NCBI RefSeq assembly: GCF_007856155.1
Contig: NZ_CP042266.1
Span: 7,564,001 to 7,628,000, forward strand
Length of the DNA: 64,000 bases
Reading direction: 5' to 3'
DNA from: Streptomyces qinzhouensis
Lineage (GTDB): Bacteria; Actinomycetota; Actinomycetes; Streptomycetales; Streptomycetaceae
Of this stretch, positions 1 to 8,632 are shown piece by piece. A program made the translations under genes and the position numbers. Position 1 is the stretch's first letter; each line of letters begins with the position of its first letter. The notes below the pieces were generated by a model. It made no database searches, was not told the DNA's origin, and saw nothing but the letters and a program-made list of their open reading frames with translations.

Positions 1-621
1 GTGGTCACCACCTCCAAGGCCTTCGGCGGCGGCAAGTCCTCCATCTCCGCCTTCGTCGCCCGCGAACCGGTCTTCAAGAAGGCCTACGACAACCTCGGCG
101 ACGCCATGCTCCAGTCCACCAGCACCACCTACTACGGCTTCGGCGAGGAGACCGCCACCGCCATCGAGGCCGTCAACATCGTGGTCGAGGACGACTATCC
201 GGCCCGGGCCCGCGCTATCGAACGGGTACTCGTCCCGGGTCTGGAGCGGCTGCGCAAGCAGTACCCCGACATCATCGCCGACGTCCGGGGCGCCGGAGCG
301 CTGCACGGGGTGTTCCTGGACGGCGGTCCGCGCATCCTCGACCTCGCCGCCAAGCTCGCCCCCGGCGGCCTCGCCCGCGACCCCCTGCTGCGGACCAAAC
401 TGATCACCTGCGCGGTGATCAACGCGATGTACCGGGAGCACGACGTGTTCCTCTACTACACGCTCAACGGCCGCAGCCCGCTGGTCGTCGCGCCGCCGCT
501 GGTCGCCGGACCCGCCGAGGTGGAGATCTTCCTGGACGCCTTCGAACGGACCCTCGCCAAGGGACTCACCCGGCTGCTCACCGCCTTCGTGAAGGACAAG
601 GCGGTGTCCCGATGGGCCTGA
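1..621 (+). CDS. Class III PLP-dependent aminotransferase, C-terminal part (cut by window edge)
   Basis: About 206 residues of a class III (ornithine/acetylornithine-type) aminotransferase are visible. The frame is open from base 1, so the GTG there is probably an internal Val and the N-terminal half lies outside the window. The motif TSKAFGGGK near the visible start contains the lysine (visible residue 6) that forms the Schiff base with pyridoxal phosphate in this family. The C-terminal small domain follows, with the TYYG and VRGAGALHG segments typical of the fold. The stop overlaps the next gene by about 10 bases, so it heads a coupled operon with the epimerase and glycosyltransferases. Its probable role is transamination of a sugar or polyol intermediate. 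The substrate cannot be told from sequence. Confidence 0.85.
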   Translation: MVTTSKAFGGGKSSISAFVAREPVFKKAYDNLGDAMLQSTSTTYYGFGEETATAIEAVNIVVEDDYPARARAIERVLVPGLERLRKQYPDIIADVRGAGALHGVFLDGGPRILDLAAKLAPGGLARDPLLRTKLITCAVINAMYREHDVFLYYTLNGRSPLVVAPPLVAGPAEVEIFLDAFERTLAKGLTRLLTAFVKDKAVSRWA

Positions 622-1655
622 GCATCGCCGTCACCGGAGCCGCGGGCATGCTCGGCTCCCATCTGGTCACCCGGCTGGCCGCCGACGGGCACGAGGTGAC
701 CGGGCTCGATCTGCGCCCCGCCGAGACCACCCCGCAGGGCGCCCGGCATCTGCTCGCCGACATCCGCGACGGCGCCGCCCTCGCCCGTGCCTTCGCCGGG
801 GCCGACGCCCTGGTGCACTGCGCCGCCGCGCTGCCCAGCTACCCTGTCGACCAGATCCGCTCCATCACGGTGGACGGCACCCGCAGCGTCCTCACCGCCG
901 CCGAACAGGCCCGTATCCCGCGCGTCGTGCACATCTCCTCCACCGCGGTCTACGGGCTGCCCAAGCGGGTGCCCACGCCCGAGGAGCATCCGCGCGAGCC
1001 CGTCGACCCGTACAGCAGCGCCAAGGCGGAGGCCGAGACGGTCTGCGAGGAATTCCGCGCCCGGGGCATGTGTCTGCCGGTGCTGCGCCCCAAGACCTTT
1101 GTCGGCCCCGGCCGGATGGGCCTCTTCTCGATGCTCTTCGAATGGGCCGACGAACGGCGCAACTTCCCGGTCCTCGGGCGCGGCGACGTCCGGATACAGA
1201 TGTTCGGCATGGCCGATCTGGTGGACGCGGTCGTACTCGCCCTGGCGGCCCCGCCGGAGATCGCCAACGATGTGTACAACGTCGGCGCCGCCGAGTTCGG
1301 CACCATCCGCGAGGACTTCCAGGCCGTCCTGGACGCCGCGGGACACGGGAAGCGAGTCGTCTCGCTGCCCGCGGGCCCGGCCCTCGCCGTACTGCGAGGG
1401 CTGGAGCGCGGCAGGCTCTCACCGGTGTACGGCCGACTGCTCTACAAGCTGCTCGACGACAGCTATGTCGACATCAGCCGCGCCCGCGAACGGCTCGGCT
1501 TCCGGCCGCAGCAGTCGAACCGCGATGCCATCCTGCGCACCTACGAGTGGTGGCGCACCCTGCCCGCCGCCCGCGCCGCCACCGGCGCCGGCGGCCGGAC
1601 CAGCCGTGACCCCTGGAAGCAGGGAGCGCTCGGGCTGGCCAAGGTCTTCTTCTGA
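612..1655 (+). CDS. NAD-dependent epimerase/dehydratase (extended SDR)
   Basis: A 347-residue extended short-chain dehydrogenase of the sugar-nucleotide epimerase/dehydratase family. The NAD-binding glycine motif TGAAGMLGSHLV lies at residues 8-19. The active site is Ser109/Ser110-Thr111 with Tyr134-Ser-Ser-Ala-Lys138. The length is normal for the family. The ATG at 612 overlaps the end of the aminotransferase gene, indicating translational coupling. The downstream UbiA-like and glycosyltransferase genes suggest it converts an activated sugar for a surface glycan. Epimerase, dehydratase and reductase activities cannot be told apart from sequence alone. Confidence 0.88.
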   Translation: MGLSIAVTGAAGMLGSHLVTRLAADGHEVTGLDLRPAETTPQGARHLLADIRDGAALARAFAGADALVHCAAALPSYPVDQIRSITVDGTRSVLTAAEQARIPRVVHISSTAVYGLPKRVPTPEEHPREPVDPYSSAKAEAETVCEEFRARGMCLPVLRPKTFVGPGRMGLFSMLFEWADERRNFPVLGRGDVRIQMFGMADLVDAVVLALAAPPEIANDVYNVGAAEFGTIREDFQAVLDAAGHGKRVVSLPAGPALAVLRGLERGRLSPVYGRLLYKLLDDSYVDISRARERLGFRPQQSNRDAILRTYEWWRTLPAARAATGAGGRTSRDPWKQGALGLAKVFF

Positions 1656-1673
1656 CCACCTGGAACCCCAGCA

Positions 1674-2669
1674 GTGGAGAACCGTGCCGTGGACATCCCG
1701 AAGTTCTCCGCCGCGCCCGTGCGCGTGGCGGCCCCACCCGCCTTCGTCCCTCCCCGCCCAGCACCGGCAGGGCCCACCGACCCCCGCCGCCGCCCGGTGG
1801 CCGACCTGCTGGCCCTGATCCGCCCCGGCCAGTGGGTGAAGAACCTGGCCGTGGTCCCCCTCGTCCTCCTCGACACCCGCCACTGGACGTCCTCCGGTGC
1901 CGGCCGGATCCTCTGGGCGCTGGCCGTCTTCACCCTCGCCTCCGCGATCGTGTACGTCGTCAACGACCTCGCCGACCGCGAACGCGACCGGCTGCACCCC
2001 GCCAAGCGGCACCGCCCGCTCGCGGCCGGCCGGATCGGCACCGGCGGGGCGCTGGCCCTGGCCGCCGTACTGGCCGGTGTGCTGACCGCCGCCGTGCTGT
2101 TACGCCCGTTCGCCGAGTGGTGGCCGGTGACCGTCTATCTGCTGATCAGCGTCGGCTACAGCCGGGGGCTCAAACACGTGCCCCTGCTGGACGCGTTCAT
2201 CGTCGCCTCCGGCTTCGTCCTGCGTCTCGCCCTCGGCTGTGCCGCCGTCGGCCGGCCGGTGCCCTACTGGCTCGCCGTCTGTGTCTTCTCGTTCTGCCTG
2301 CTGCTCTCGCTGGGTAAACGGCGGCATGAACTCACCGCCGCCGAAATGGGTCACCGGCCCGCGCTGAGCGGCTACACGATCGCCTTCGTCGACCAGCTCA
2401 TCTGTCTGATCGCCGGTCTGACCGCGGTCTCTTATCTGCTGTTCCTCCGGGAGGATCCGCTGTTCGCCGGTCCCGCCGACACCCTGGCCCTGCTCTCGGC
2501 GCTCTGCGCGCTCTTCGGGCTGGCCCGCTATCTCCAGGTGCTGCTGGTCGAGGAGGGCGGCGGCAACCCCGTCCGGATCCTGCTGCGGGACCGGGTCACC
2601 CTGGTGAACTCCGCGCTGTGGGCCGTTCTCATCGGCACCGCGCTGCTCCTGGACGCGACCGCGGCCTGA
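1674..2669 (+). CDS. UbiA-family prenyltransferase, decaprenyl-phosphate phosphoribosyltransferase-like
   Basis: A 331-residue polytopic membrane protein of the UbiA superfamily. The first Asp-rich motif is Asn97-Asp98-x2-Asp101-x3-Asp105, followed by HPAKRHRPLAAG. This is the arrangement in actinobacterial decaprenyl-phosphate phosphoribosyltransferases (DPPR synthase, arabinan precursor pathway) and related polyprenyl-phosphate glycosyl donors. About eight hydrophobic segments follow. The start is GTG at 1674; a second in-frame GTG at 1689 is possible. An N-terminal Pro-rich stretch of about 40 residues precedes the conserved domain. The neighbours (epimerase, GT2, GT4) fit synthesis of a lipid-linked sugar. 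True DPPR activity is an inference from family resemblance. Confidence 0.85.
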   Translation: MENRAVDIPKFSAAPVRVAAPPAFVPPRPAPAGPTDPRRRPVADLLALIRPGQWVKNLAVVPLVLLDTRHWTSSGAGRILWALAVFTLASAIVYVVNDLADRERDRLHPAKRHRPLAAGRIGTGGALALAAVLAGVLTAAVLLRPFAEWWPVTVYLLISVGYSRGLKHVPLLDAFIVASGFVLRLALGCAAVGRPVPYWLAVCVFSFCLLLSLGKRRHELTAAEMGHRPALSGYTIAFVDQLICLIAGLTAVSYLLFLREDPLFAGPADTLALLSALCALFGLARYLQVLLVEEGGGNPVRILLRDRVTLVNSALWAVLIGTALLLDATAA

Positions 2670-2769
2670 CCGCCGCGGCTGCTCCTGGACGCGACCCCGG
2701 CCTGACCGCCGACCCCTCCGCCGTACGTACCGCGCCCCCGTCCGACCGCCCCGAAAGGCACGGCCCGAC

Positions 2770-3813
2770 ATGACCCGCCCCACCGGAAAACCCCTGGCCT
2801 CGGTCGTCATCCCGAACTACAACTACGGCCGCGCCCTGGAGCTCTGTCTGCGCGCCGCCCAGGCCCAGACCTACCGGCCGCTGGAGATCCTGCTCGTGGA
2901 CGACTGCAGCACCGACGACTCGGTAGCCGTCGCACAGTCCCTCGGCGTACGGGTGATCAGCACCGGGGTCAACAGCGGAGTGGCCGTCACCCGCAACACC
3001 GGCGCCGCCCACGCCCGCGGCGAGATCGTCGTCTTCGTCGACTCGGACGTGGCCATGGAACCCGACGCCGTCGCCAACGCGGTCGCCATGCTCCGGGCGA
3101 ACCCCCGTATCGGGGCGGTCTGCGGGACGTACGACGCCGAGCCCCTGATCCGGGACAGCCTCATCGAGGAGTACCGCTGTCTGCACCAGTACTACTGGCT
3201 CGCCGAGCACGAAGGACGGATCGGCACCCTGCACACCGCCATCTGCGCGATACCCGCCGAGGTCTTCGCCGAGGTCGGCCCGTTCAACCCGAAGCTGCGC
3301 CACACCGAGGACGGCGACTACGCGGCCCGGATCTGCCGCAGCCACGAGGTCCACAGCTCCACGACCGTACGCGGCCGCCACGACCACGACGACACCTGGC
3401 GGGTGGTGCTGCGCAAGGTCTTCCACCGCACCCGGCTGCATATTCCGCTGTACGTCCGCCGGCGCGATCTGCCGGGCGGGATAGCCACCGGACCGCGGGC
3501 CGGAGCCAGCGTCGCGGCCCTGCTGGCCCCGGCCACCCTGCCCGTCGCGCTGTTCGGCGCCCTCTGGCTGCTGTTGCCGGCCGGTCTCGCCCTCGGCTCA
3601 CTGCTCGCCGACCGCCGTCTGTACGCCTTCGTCCTGCGGCGCCGGGGGTACGGGTTCACCGCCTACTTCGCCCTGGCGCACTTCGTCGTCAACGCCGTCA
3701 TCGCGCTCGGCGCCGGAATCGGCGTACTGCAGTGGCTCACCTCCCGGAGCTTCCGGCGGCTGTACGACGCACCTGCGCCGCGAGGCCCCCGGCCCGCCGG
3801 GGCGACCGCATGA
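2770..3813 (+). CDS. Glycosyltransferase family 2 with C-terminal membrane segments
   Basis: 347 residues. The GT-A nucleotide-sugar fold starts with SVVIPNYNYG (residues 11-20), then LLVDDCSTDDS and the metal-binding Asp91-Ser-Asp93 in VFVDSDV. Acceptor-side acidic residues follow in the HTEDGDYAARI segment. The last third has two or three hydrophobic helices (around residues 240-285 and 300-325), so the enzyme is probably anchored at the inner face of the membrane. The ATG at 2770 follows a purine-rich AAAGG. The stop overlaps the next start (ATGA), so it is translated together with the EEP gene. It probably transfers a sugar to a lipid-linked or surface acceptor; donor and acceptor are unknown. 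Confidence 0.88.
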   Translation: MTRPTGKPLASVVIPNYNYGRALELCLRAAQAQTYRPLEILLVDDCSTDDSVAVAQSLGVRVISTGVNSGVAVTRNTGAAHARGEIVVFVDSDVAMEPDAVANAVAMLRANPRIGAVCGTYDAEPLIRDSLIEEYRCLHQYYWLAEHEGRIGTLHTAICAIPAEVFAEVGPFNPKLRHTEDGDYAARICRSHEVHSSTTVRGRHDHDDTWRVVLRKVFHRTRLHIPLYVRRRDLPGGIATGPRAGASVAALLAPATLPVALFGALWLLLPAGLALGSLLADRRLYAFVLRRRGYGFTAYFALAHFVVNAVIALGAGIGVLQWLTSRSFRRLYDAPAPRGPRPAGATA

Positions 3814-5057
3814 GCGCCCCCGCCGATACCGGCCGGCCCGCCCCGGAACCGGGGCCCGGGCCCGGTTCCGGTTCCGCGGTGGGACCAGGAGCCGACCCCG
3901 GACCGGTGGCCGCACCGCCCGCCGTTCCGCACCCGACGGATCGCCGGGCCCGCGCGACCCGTACCGCCGGCACCCTGCTGTTCGGTCTCGCCGCGCTCTG
4001 GGCGCTGAACACCGTCCTGCGCACCGCCTTCAGCGGCCGGTGGTGGCTCTGGAACGGCATCGACCTCGCACCACCGCTCGCCTATCTGGCCGTACCCCTC
4101 GCCCTGCTGGTACCCGCCGCCCTGTTCCGCAGACTGCGCCGGTCCACCCTCCTGCTCGCCGCCCTCTCGCTCCTTCTGGGCGCCGGACAGGCGGGCGTTC
4201 ACCCCGGGGCCCTGCTGCGCGACCGGGCGCCGGTCCCCGCCGACGCCCTGCGCGTGGTCACCTGGAACACCTTCTTCTGGCACCAGGACGGCGACCCCGA
4301 ACGCTTCTACAGCTATCTGCGCCGCTACGACGCCGATGTCTATCTGCTCCAGGAGTACCAGAACGCCCGCGGGGACCGGCCCGTCCCGATCGACGACCTC
4401 ACCCGGATCAGGGCCGCCTTTCCCGGCTACCGGATCTCCGCCGAGGGCGCGTTCCTCACCCTCTCCCGCCACCCCGTCACCCTGACCCGGGCACTGCGCC
4501 CCGCCGGGCTGCCCGCCCCCGCCACCGACTGGCCCGACTACTGGGACATCCGGATACTGCGCACCGACATCAGCGTCGGCGGGCGGACCCTGTCGCTCTA
4601 CAACACCCATCTGCCCGATCTGCTCAACGTCGACCGCAACCCGCTGACCCCGTCCTACTACCACGAGGTCGGCTCGCACGCCCATCGCCGACTGCTCCAT
4701 CTGCGCGCACTCCGCGCCGATCTGGACGCCAATGATCACCCGGTGGTGCTCGGCGGCGATCTCAACACGCTGCCGGGCAGCGAGGACCTGCGCTGGTTCC
4801 GGGGTCTGCGCGATACCGCCGAATCCGGCACCGACCTCTACCCCGCGACCTTCCCGGCCGGGCGAGCCGCGCTGTGGCGGCTCGACTGGACCTTCGCGTC
4901 CCCGGACATCGACATCCACCGCCAGTCGCTGGACAACCCGCCCGCCGGGCTCTCCACCCATCGTCTGATCGAGCTCCGGCTCTCCCTGCCGCCACAGCCG
5001 TCCACCCGGGCGGACGGCGGCCGTCCGCAACCGGCAGACCCGAAGGTGCAGCCATGA
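3810..5057 (+). CDS. Membrane-anchored endonuclease/exonuclease/phosphatase (EEP) family protein
   Basis: 415 residues from the ATG at 3810, chosen because it forms an ATGA overlap with the GT2 stop; the frame is open further upstream. A Pro/Gly-rich cytoplasmic stretch of about 45 residues is followed by three hydrophobic helices (about residues 50-135) and an extracytoplasmic EEP domain. Domain motifs are VTWNTFF, LLQEYQ (metal-binding Glu), VVLGGDLNTLPG (GDxN) and a C-terminal STHRL histidine. Proteins of this plan usually hydrolyse phosphodiesters. In a glycan operon a phospholipid, polyprenyl-phosphate or glycopolymer substrate is more likely than DNA. A second EEP protein with a similar layout is encoded at 23.3 kb. 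Confidence 0.8.
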   Translation: MSAPADTGRPAPEPGPGPGSGSAVGPGADPGPVAAPPAVPHPTDRRARATRTAGTLLFGLAALWALNTVLRTAFSGRWWLWNGIDLAPPLAYLAVPLALLVPAALFRRLRRSTLLLAALSLLLGAGQAGVHPGALLRDRAPVPADALRVVTWNTFFWHQDGDPERFYSYLRRYDADVYLLQEYQNARGDRPVPIDDLTRIRAAFPGYRISAEGAFLTLSRHPVTLTRALRPAGLPAPATDWPDYWDIRILRTDISVGGRTLSLYNTHLPDLLNVDRNPLTPSYYHEVGSHAHRRLLHLRALRADLDANDHPVVLGGDLNTLPGSEDLRWFRGLRDTAESGTDLYPATFPAGRAALWRLDWTFASPDIDIHRQSLDNPPAGLSTHRLIELRLSLPPQPSTRADGGRPQPADPKVQP

Positions 5058-6211
5058 CCGCCGTCCCGTCCCCGCGCCCGTACCGCTTCGACCTGACCGT
5101 CGCCCTCACCTACTACCTGCCGTACACCAGCGGGCTGACCGAGGTCGCCCGTACGGTCGCCGAAGGCCTGGCGGCCCGCGGCCGACGGGTCGCGGTGGTC
5201 GCCTCCCGGCACGATCCGTCCTCGCCCGTACGGGAGCGGGTCAACGGGGTGGATGTATTCCGCGCGCCCGTCGCCGCCCGGATCGGGCGGGGAGTGCTCA
5301 GCCCCGGCTTCCTTCCGCTGGCCGCCCGGCTGGCCCGCGCCTCCCGGGCCGTCAACATCCATCTGCCGATGCTGGAGGCGGGCCCGCTGGCCCTGCTGAC
5401 CGGACGCACCCCCGTGATCACCACCCACCACGACGACGTCTGGCTGCCGCCCGGCCGTCTCGCCGGACTCCAGGTCCGGGGCGTGGACGCCTCGGTGGCC
5501 ACCGCGCTGCGCCGCTCGGCGGCCGTCGTCGTCAACAACGCCGACCACGCCGAGCACTCCCGCCACTGGCCGCTCATGCGCGACCGTCTCGCCGTGATCG
5601 CCCCGCCCTGCCGGCTGCGGGAGCCGGCCCCCGCGACCTTCCGGGACGGGCCGGGGCCGCACTTCGGATTCCTCGGACGGATCGCCCCCGAGAAGGGTCT
5701 GCACCATCTGGTCGACGCCTTCCGCGCCATCGGGGACCCCACCGCCCGGCTGCTGATCGCCGGGGACTACTCCAAGGTGGCCGGGGGCAGCGTGGTCGGC
5801 GCGCTGCGCGAGCGCGCCTCGGGGGACCGGCGGATCCGGTTCACCGGATTCCTGACCGACCGGCAGGTGTCGGAGTTCTACGCCTCACTGGACGTCTTCG
5901 CACTGCCGTCGGTGGCCGAGGAGTCCTTCGGCATCTCGCAGACCGAGGCGATGATGACGGGCGTCCCCTCGGTGGCCGCCGACGCCCCCGGGATGCGGGT
6001 GCCGGTCACCAGTACCGGCTTCGGACGGCTCTTCCCGCCCGGCGACGCCGCCGCGCTCGCGGCCGCTCTGCTGGCGGCCGCCGCCTTCTCGCCGCGGCAG
6101 CGGGCCGAAGGCGCTACGGCCACCCGCGCCCGTTACTCCACCGACAACTGCCTCGACCGTTTCGACGCGCTCCTGGGGAGGCTCGGCGCGGACGACCGGG
6201 TGACCGCATAG
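5054..6211 (+). CDS. Glycosyltransferase family 4 (GT-B fold)
   Basis: 385 residues from the ATG at 5054, which overlaps the preceding stop (ATGA). The frame runs further upstream, but the coupled ATG matches the family N-terminus (a YYLPYTSGLTEVAR segment corresponding to the glycine-rich acceptor loop). The C-terminal donor domain has FLGRIAPEKGLHHLVDAF and the EX7E-type segment EESFGISQTEAM (about residues 290-301). It is the last gene of the operon that starts left of the window and is followed by a hairpin. It is probably a retaining enzyme adding a sugar to the product of the upstream enzymes; specificity cannot be assigned. Confidence 0.87.
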   Translation: MTAVPSPRPYRFDLTVALTYYLPYTSGLTEVARTVAEGLAARGRRVAVVASRHDPSSPVRERVNGVDVFRAPVAARIGRGVLSPGFLPLAARLARASRAVNIHLPMLEAGPLALLTGRTPVITTHHDDVWLPPGRLAGLQVRGVDASVATALRRSAAVVVNNADHAEHSRHWPLMRDRLAVIAPPCRLREPAPATFRDGPGPHFGFLGRIAPEKGLHHLVDAFRAIGDPTARLLIAGDYSKVAGGSVVGALRERASGDRRIRFTGFLTDRQVSEFYASLDVFALPSVAEESFGISQTEAMMTGVPSVAADAPGMRVPVTSTGFGRLFPPGDAAALAAALLAAAAFSPRQRAEGATATRARYSTDNCLDRFDALLGRLGADDRVTA

Positions 6212-6216
6212 CGGCC

Positions 6217-6244
6217 GGGCCCTCCCGGCTCGAGGAGGGAGCCC
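6217..6244 (+). terminator. Possible hairpin terminator after the glycan operon
   Basis: GGGCCCTCC (6217-6225) can pair with GGAGGGAGCCC (6234-6244), with a short bulge. The hairpin begins five bases after the GT4 stop. There is no T-run, which is common in high-GC actinobacteria. Confidence 0.4.
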
Positions 6245-6527
6245 GCACGGCGCCCTGCCGAACCCCGGAGCGTCCGACTCACCGCGTCCATACGGAATTT
6301 GACGATCCGTCTGTGAATAAAATCTCCGGTCGATTCATCCGTTCGTGCGATGATGACGCCGGTCGGGTGCCGATCACGCCTGGTGCGTCAGCATGCCCGC
6401 GGATACCGGTTCCGCGACCTCCGGAGCCTGCCCGGCCGCCGGGCCGGACGGTGCCGTCGCCCACCCCGCTGCTCCGCGCACCGCCGCACTCTTCCGCGCC
6501 ACAGACAGAACTCCGAGAGGACGTACG
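6245..6527. other. Gene-free stretch upstream of the aldo/keto reductase
   Basis: No convincing gene is seen. The segment around 6290-6345 is unusually AT-rich (GGAATTTGACG ... GAATAAAATC) and is the likely promoter region of the reductase gene. A -35-like TTGACG (6299-6304) and a -10-like TAAAAT (6318-6323) are only 13 bases apart, too close for a standard pair, so no promoter is assigned. Confidence 0.4.
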
Positions 6528-7535
6528 ATGCGTCACCGCTTCCTGGGATCGACCGGCCTGGTGGTAAGCGAACTCTGCCTGGGGGCCATGACGTTCGGGC
6601 GTGAGAGCGCCGAACCGGAGTCCCATGCCATCCTCGACCGCTTCACCGAAGCCGGCGGCAACTTCATCGACACCGCCGACATCTATGCGGCCGGGGCCTC
6701 CGAGGAAATCATCGGCCGATGGCTGAAGCAGCGCCGCCGTGATGACCTGGTGATAGCCACCAAGGTCCGGTACGGCACCGGGGACAGCCCCAACGACCGG
6801 GGACTGGGCCGAAACCATCTGATCGCCGGGGTGGAGGCCAGCCTGCGCCGGCTCGGCACCGACCACATCGACCTGTACCAGGTCCATGCCTGGGATCCGG
6901 CGACCCCGCTGGAGGAGACCCTCTCCACCCTGGACACCCTGGTGAAGTCCGGCAAGGTCCGCTACCTGGGGGCCAGTAATTTCACCGGCTGGCAGCTCCA
7001 GAAGGCGATCGACCTCAGCCGCCGGTACAACTGGGAGCGCTTCACCGCCCTCCAGCCGCTGTACAACCTGCTGGACCGCTCCACCGAGTGGGAACTGCTG
7101 GAAGTGGCCCGCAACGAGGGCCTCGGCGTCATCCCGTGGAGCCCCCTGCGGGGTGGCTGGCTCAGCGGCAGGATCCGGCGCGGCGACACCGCCCCGCCGG
7201 CCGGCAGCCGGGTGGAGACCGCCGAACGCTTCGGCTGGGGCGAATCCTGGAGCGCCTACCAGGACGAGCGGACCTGGCGGGTCCTGGACGCCCTGTTCGA
7301 GGTGGCCGAGCGCACCGGGCTGACCCCGGCCCAGACCGCCGTCGCCTGGCTCGCCGGCCGGCCCGCCGTCACCGCCCCGATCGTCGGGGCCCGCACCCTC
7401 GACCAGGTGAACGAGCTCCTCGGCGCGGCCGGATTCGACCTGGACCCGGCCGACGCGGCCCTGCTCACCGAGGCCGGTGACCAGCCGCTTCCGTACCCGT
7501 ACAGCGTCATCGCCACCGACCCGGCCCAGCGCTGA
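6528..7535 (+). CDS. Aldo/keto reductase
   Basis: 335 residues from the ATG at 6528, preceded by GAGAGG at a proper distance; the frame is open further upstream but lacks family similarity. The NADPH-dependent TIM-barrel signature is complete: Asp48 and Tyr53 in FIDTADIY, Lys79 in ATKV and His120 in YQVH. The [10 protein letters not shown] and [10 protein letters not shown] segments are typical of the AKR subgroup that resembles voltage-gated K-channel beta subunits and YajO. It probably reduces small aldehydes or ketones in the cytoplasm. It is a single gene with its own AT-rich upstream region. A hairpin lies at 7718-7752, about 180 bases past the stop. Confidence 0.92.
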   Translation: MRHRFLGSTGLVVSELCLGAMTFGRESAEPESHAILDRFTEAGGNFIDTADIYAAGASEEIIGRWLKQRRRDDLVIATKVRYGTGDSPNDRGLGRNHLIAGVEASLRRLGTDHIDLYQVHAWDPATPLEETLSTLDTLVKSGKVRYLGASNFTGWQLQKAIDLSRRYNWERFTALQPLYNLLDRSTEWELLEVARNEGLGVIPWSPLRGGWLSGRIRRGDTAPPAGSRVETAERFGWGESWSAYQDERTWRVLDALFEVAERTGLTPAQTAVAWLAGRPAVTAPIVGARTLDQVNELLGAAGFDLDPADAALLTEAGDQPLPYPYSVIATDPAQR

Positions 7536-7717
7536 ACCCGGCCGCCCGGGTGGGGTGAACCCGGGCGGCACCGGACCGGCGCACCGGTACGGGGGAGAGC
7601 TGTCCCGGGACCGTCTGATGCCGCTGCGCCACGGCGGTATGACCCAGGTCCAGTTCATGGACCCGGCCCATGCCCGCACCGTCCTGGACTCGGCCGTCCG
7701 TGAGGTCCTGCTCCCGG

Positions 7718-7752
7718 CCTGACCCGCCCCGGGGCCCAGGGGCGCGGTCAGG
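7718..7752. terminator. Bidirectional hairpin between convergent genes
   Basis: CCTGACCCGCCCC pairs with GGGGCGCGGTCAGG across a GGGGCCCA-type loop, with one extra base in the right arm. It sits downstream of the aldo/keto reductase and overlaps the end of the convergent gtrA-like gene, so it can serve both. Confidence 0.6.
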
Positions 7753-8251
7753 CCGCGCGGCAGAGCGCCCCGGCGGCCGGTGCCGCCGTGAGCGCCACCG
7801 TGGCGCTCACCGGGCGGGCGGACCCTCCGCGGTTCCGGGCGAAGACCACGAGCCGCAGCACCGCGAACCGCGCCACACCGGCCAGCCCGGAGGCGGACAG
7901 ATAGACGATCTGCTCCAGCGCCGCGCCGGGCGCCGTGACCAGCAGATGCAGAACGAGCACGGCCGCACAGGTCACCACGTACGCGGCCGCCGCTGACCCC
8001 GCCGACTGCAGATGCTGGCGCCGGGTCGCCCGCCCGCCCGCGCCGAAGGTGAAGCGGGCGTGCAGTTCGGTGGCGAAGAGCGTGGAGGCCACCGTGATCA
8101 GGGCATTGGCCAGAACCCAGGGAATCCAGGAGGCGAGGGCCGCCACGGCGAAGGAGGAGGCGAGCCCCACCCCGCCGCCGCAGAGCACGAACCGGGCGAA
8201 GGCGGTGAGGGCCCCGGGCGCCGCCTGCTGTCCGTGCTGCGCCGTTTCCAT
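7748..8251 (-). CDS. GtrA-family membrane protein
   Basis: 167 residues with four hydrophobic helices and the GtrA/DPMS signature: FARFVLCGGGVGLASSF at the N-terminus, then a central LANALITVASTLFATELHARFTF segment. GtrA proteins are proposed to move polyprenyl-linked glucose or other sugars across the membrane, usually next to glycosyltransferases. Here the glycan operon is 1.5 kb away on the other strand, so a link is plausible but not shown. The ATG at 8251 is used. Its upstream region carries the cluster of ATGGCGCCAT palindromes. Confidence 0.82.
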   Translation of the reverse strand: METAQHGQQAAPGALTAFARFVLCGGGVGLASSFAVAALASWIPWVLANALITVASTLFATELHARFTFGAGGRATRRQHLQSAGSAAAAYVVTCAAVLVLHLLVTAPGAALEQIVYLSASGLAGVARFAVLRLVVFARNRGGSARPVSATVALTAAPAAGALCRAA

Positions 8252-8347
8252 GATCCCCGACCCCTTTGCGACTCACTCCGTGGAATGCCGCCCCTTCAGC
8301 CTGGTGGACCGAAGGGGCGCCGTTACTGATGTCATGATGGCACATCG

Positions 8348-8474
8348 ATGGCGCCATGCGCGAGCCGTTTATGGCGCCACATGCGTGATCGATGGCGCGA
8401 TGGGTTGCGGCTTGGAGAAAACGCAGGTCAGCGCCCTGGTGCGGGGTCGGGTCGCGCTGCCGCTATGGCGCCAT
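8348..8474. promoter_or_regulatory. Cluster of ATGGCGCCAT palindromes (putative operator array)
   Basis: Perfect 10-bp palindromes ATGGCGCCAT occur at 8348-8357 and 8465-8474. Near-perfect copies occur at 8371-8380 (ATGGCGCCAC) and 8392-8401 (ATGGCGCGAT). The first three are spaced 23 and 21 bp apart, close to two helical turns, as expected for cooperative binding on one DNA face. They lie in the 381-bp gene-free region between the divergent gtrA-like and PH-domain genes. The regulator is unknown. Confidence 0.5.
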
Positions 8475-8632
8475 GTCCAAGGCCCTCGACAGGCGCTGCG
8501 TACGATGAGGCCACCAAAGCCGGGCAAAGGGCGTGTACGCCCTGGATCAACCCTGAACGGTCGGGAAGGTCCCAAACCATCGGACGGGTCCCGGTGAGAC
8601 GACGGACGAGAAGACAGTAAAGCGAGAGCGCC

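Noticed and set aside
6299-6323. Sigma-70 promoter TTGACG ... TAAAAT
   Set aside because: The two hexamers are 13 bases apart rather than 16-18, so they were not called.
7618-7722. Short open frame MPLRHGGMTQVQFMD... ending in the terminator hairpin
   Set aside because: Only 34 codons and no recognisable family. It may be the tail of a lost gene but cannot be supported.
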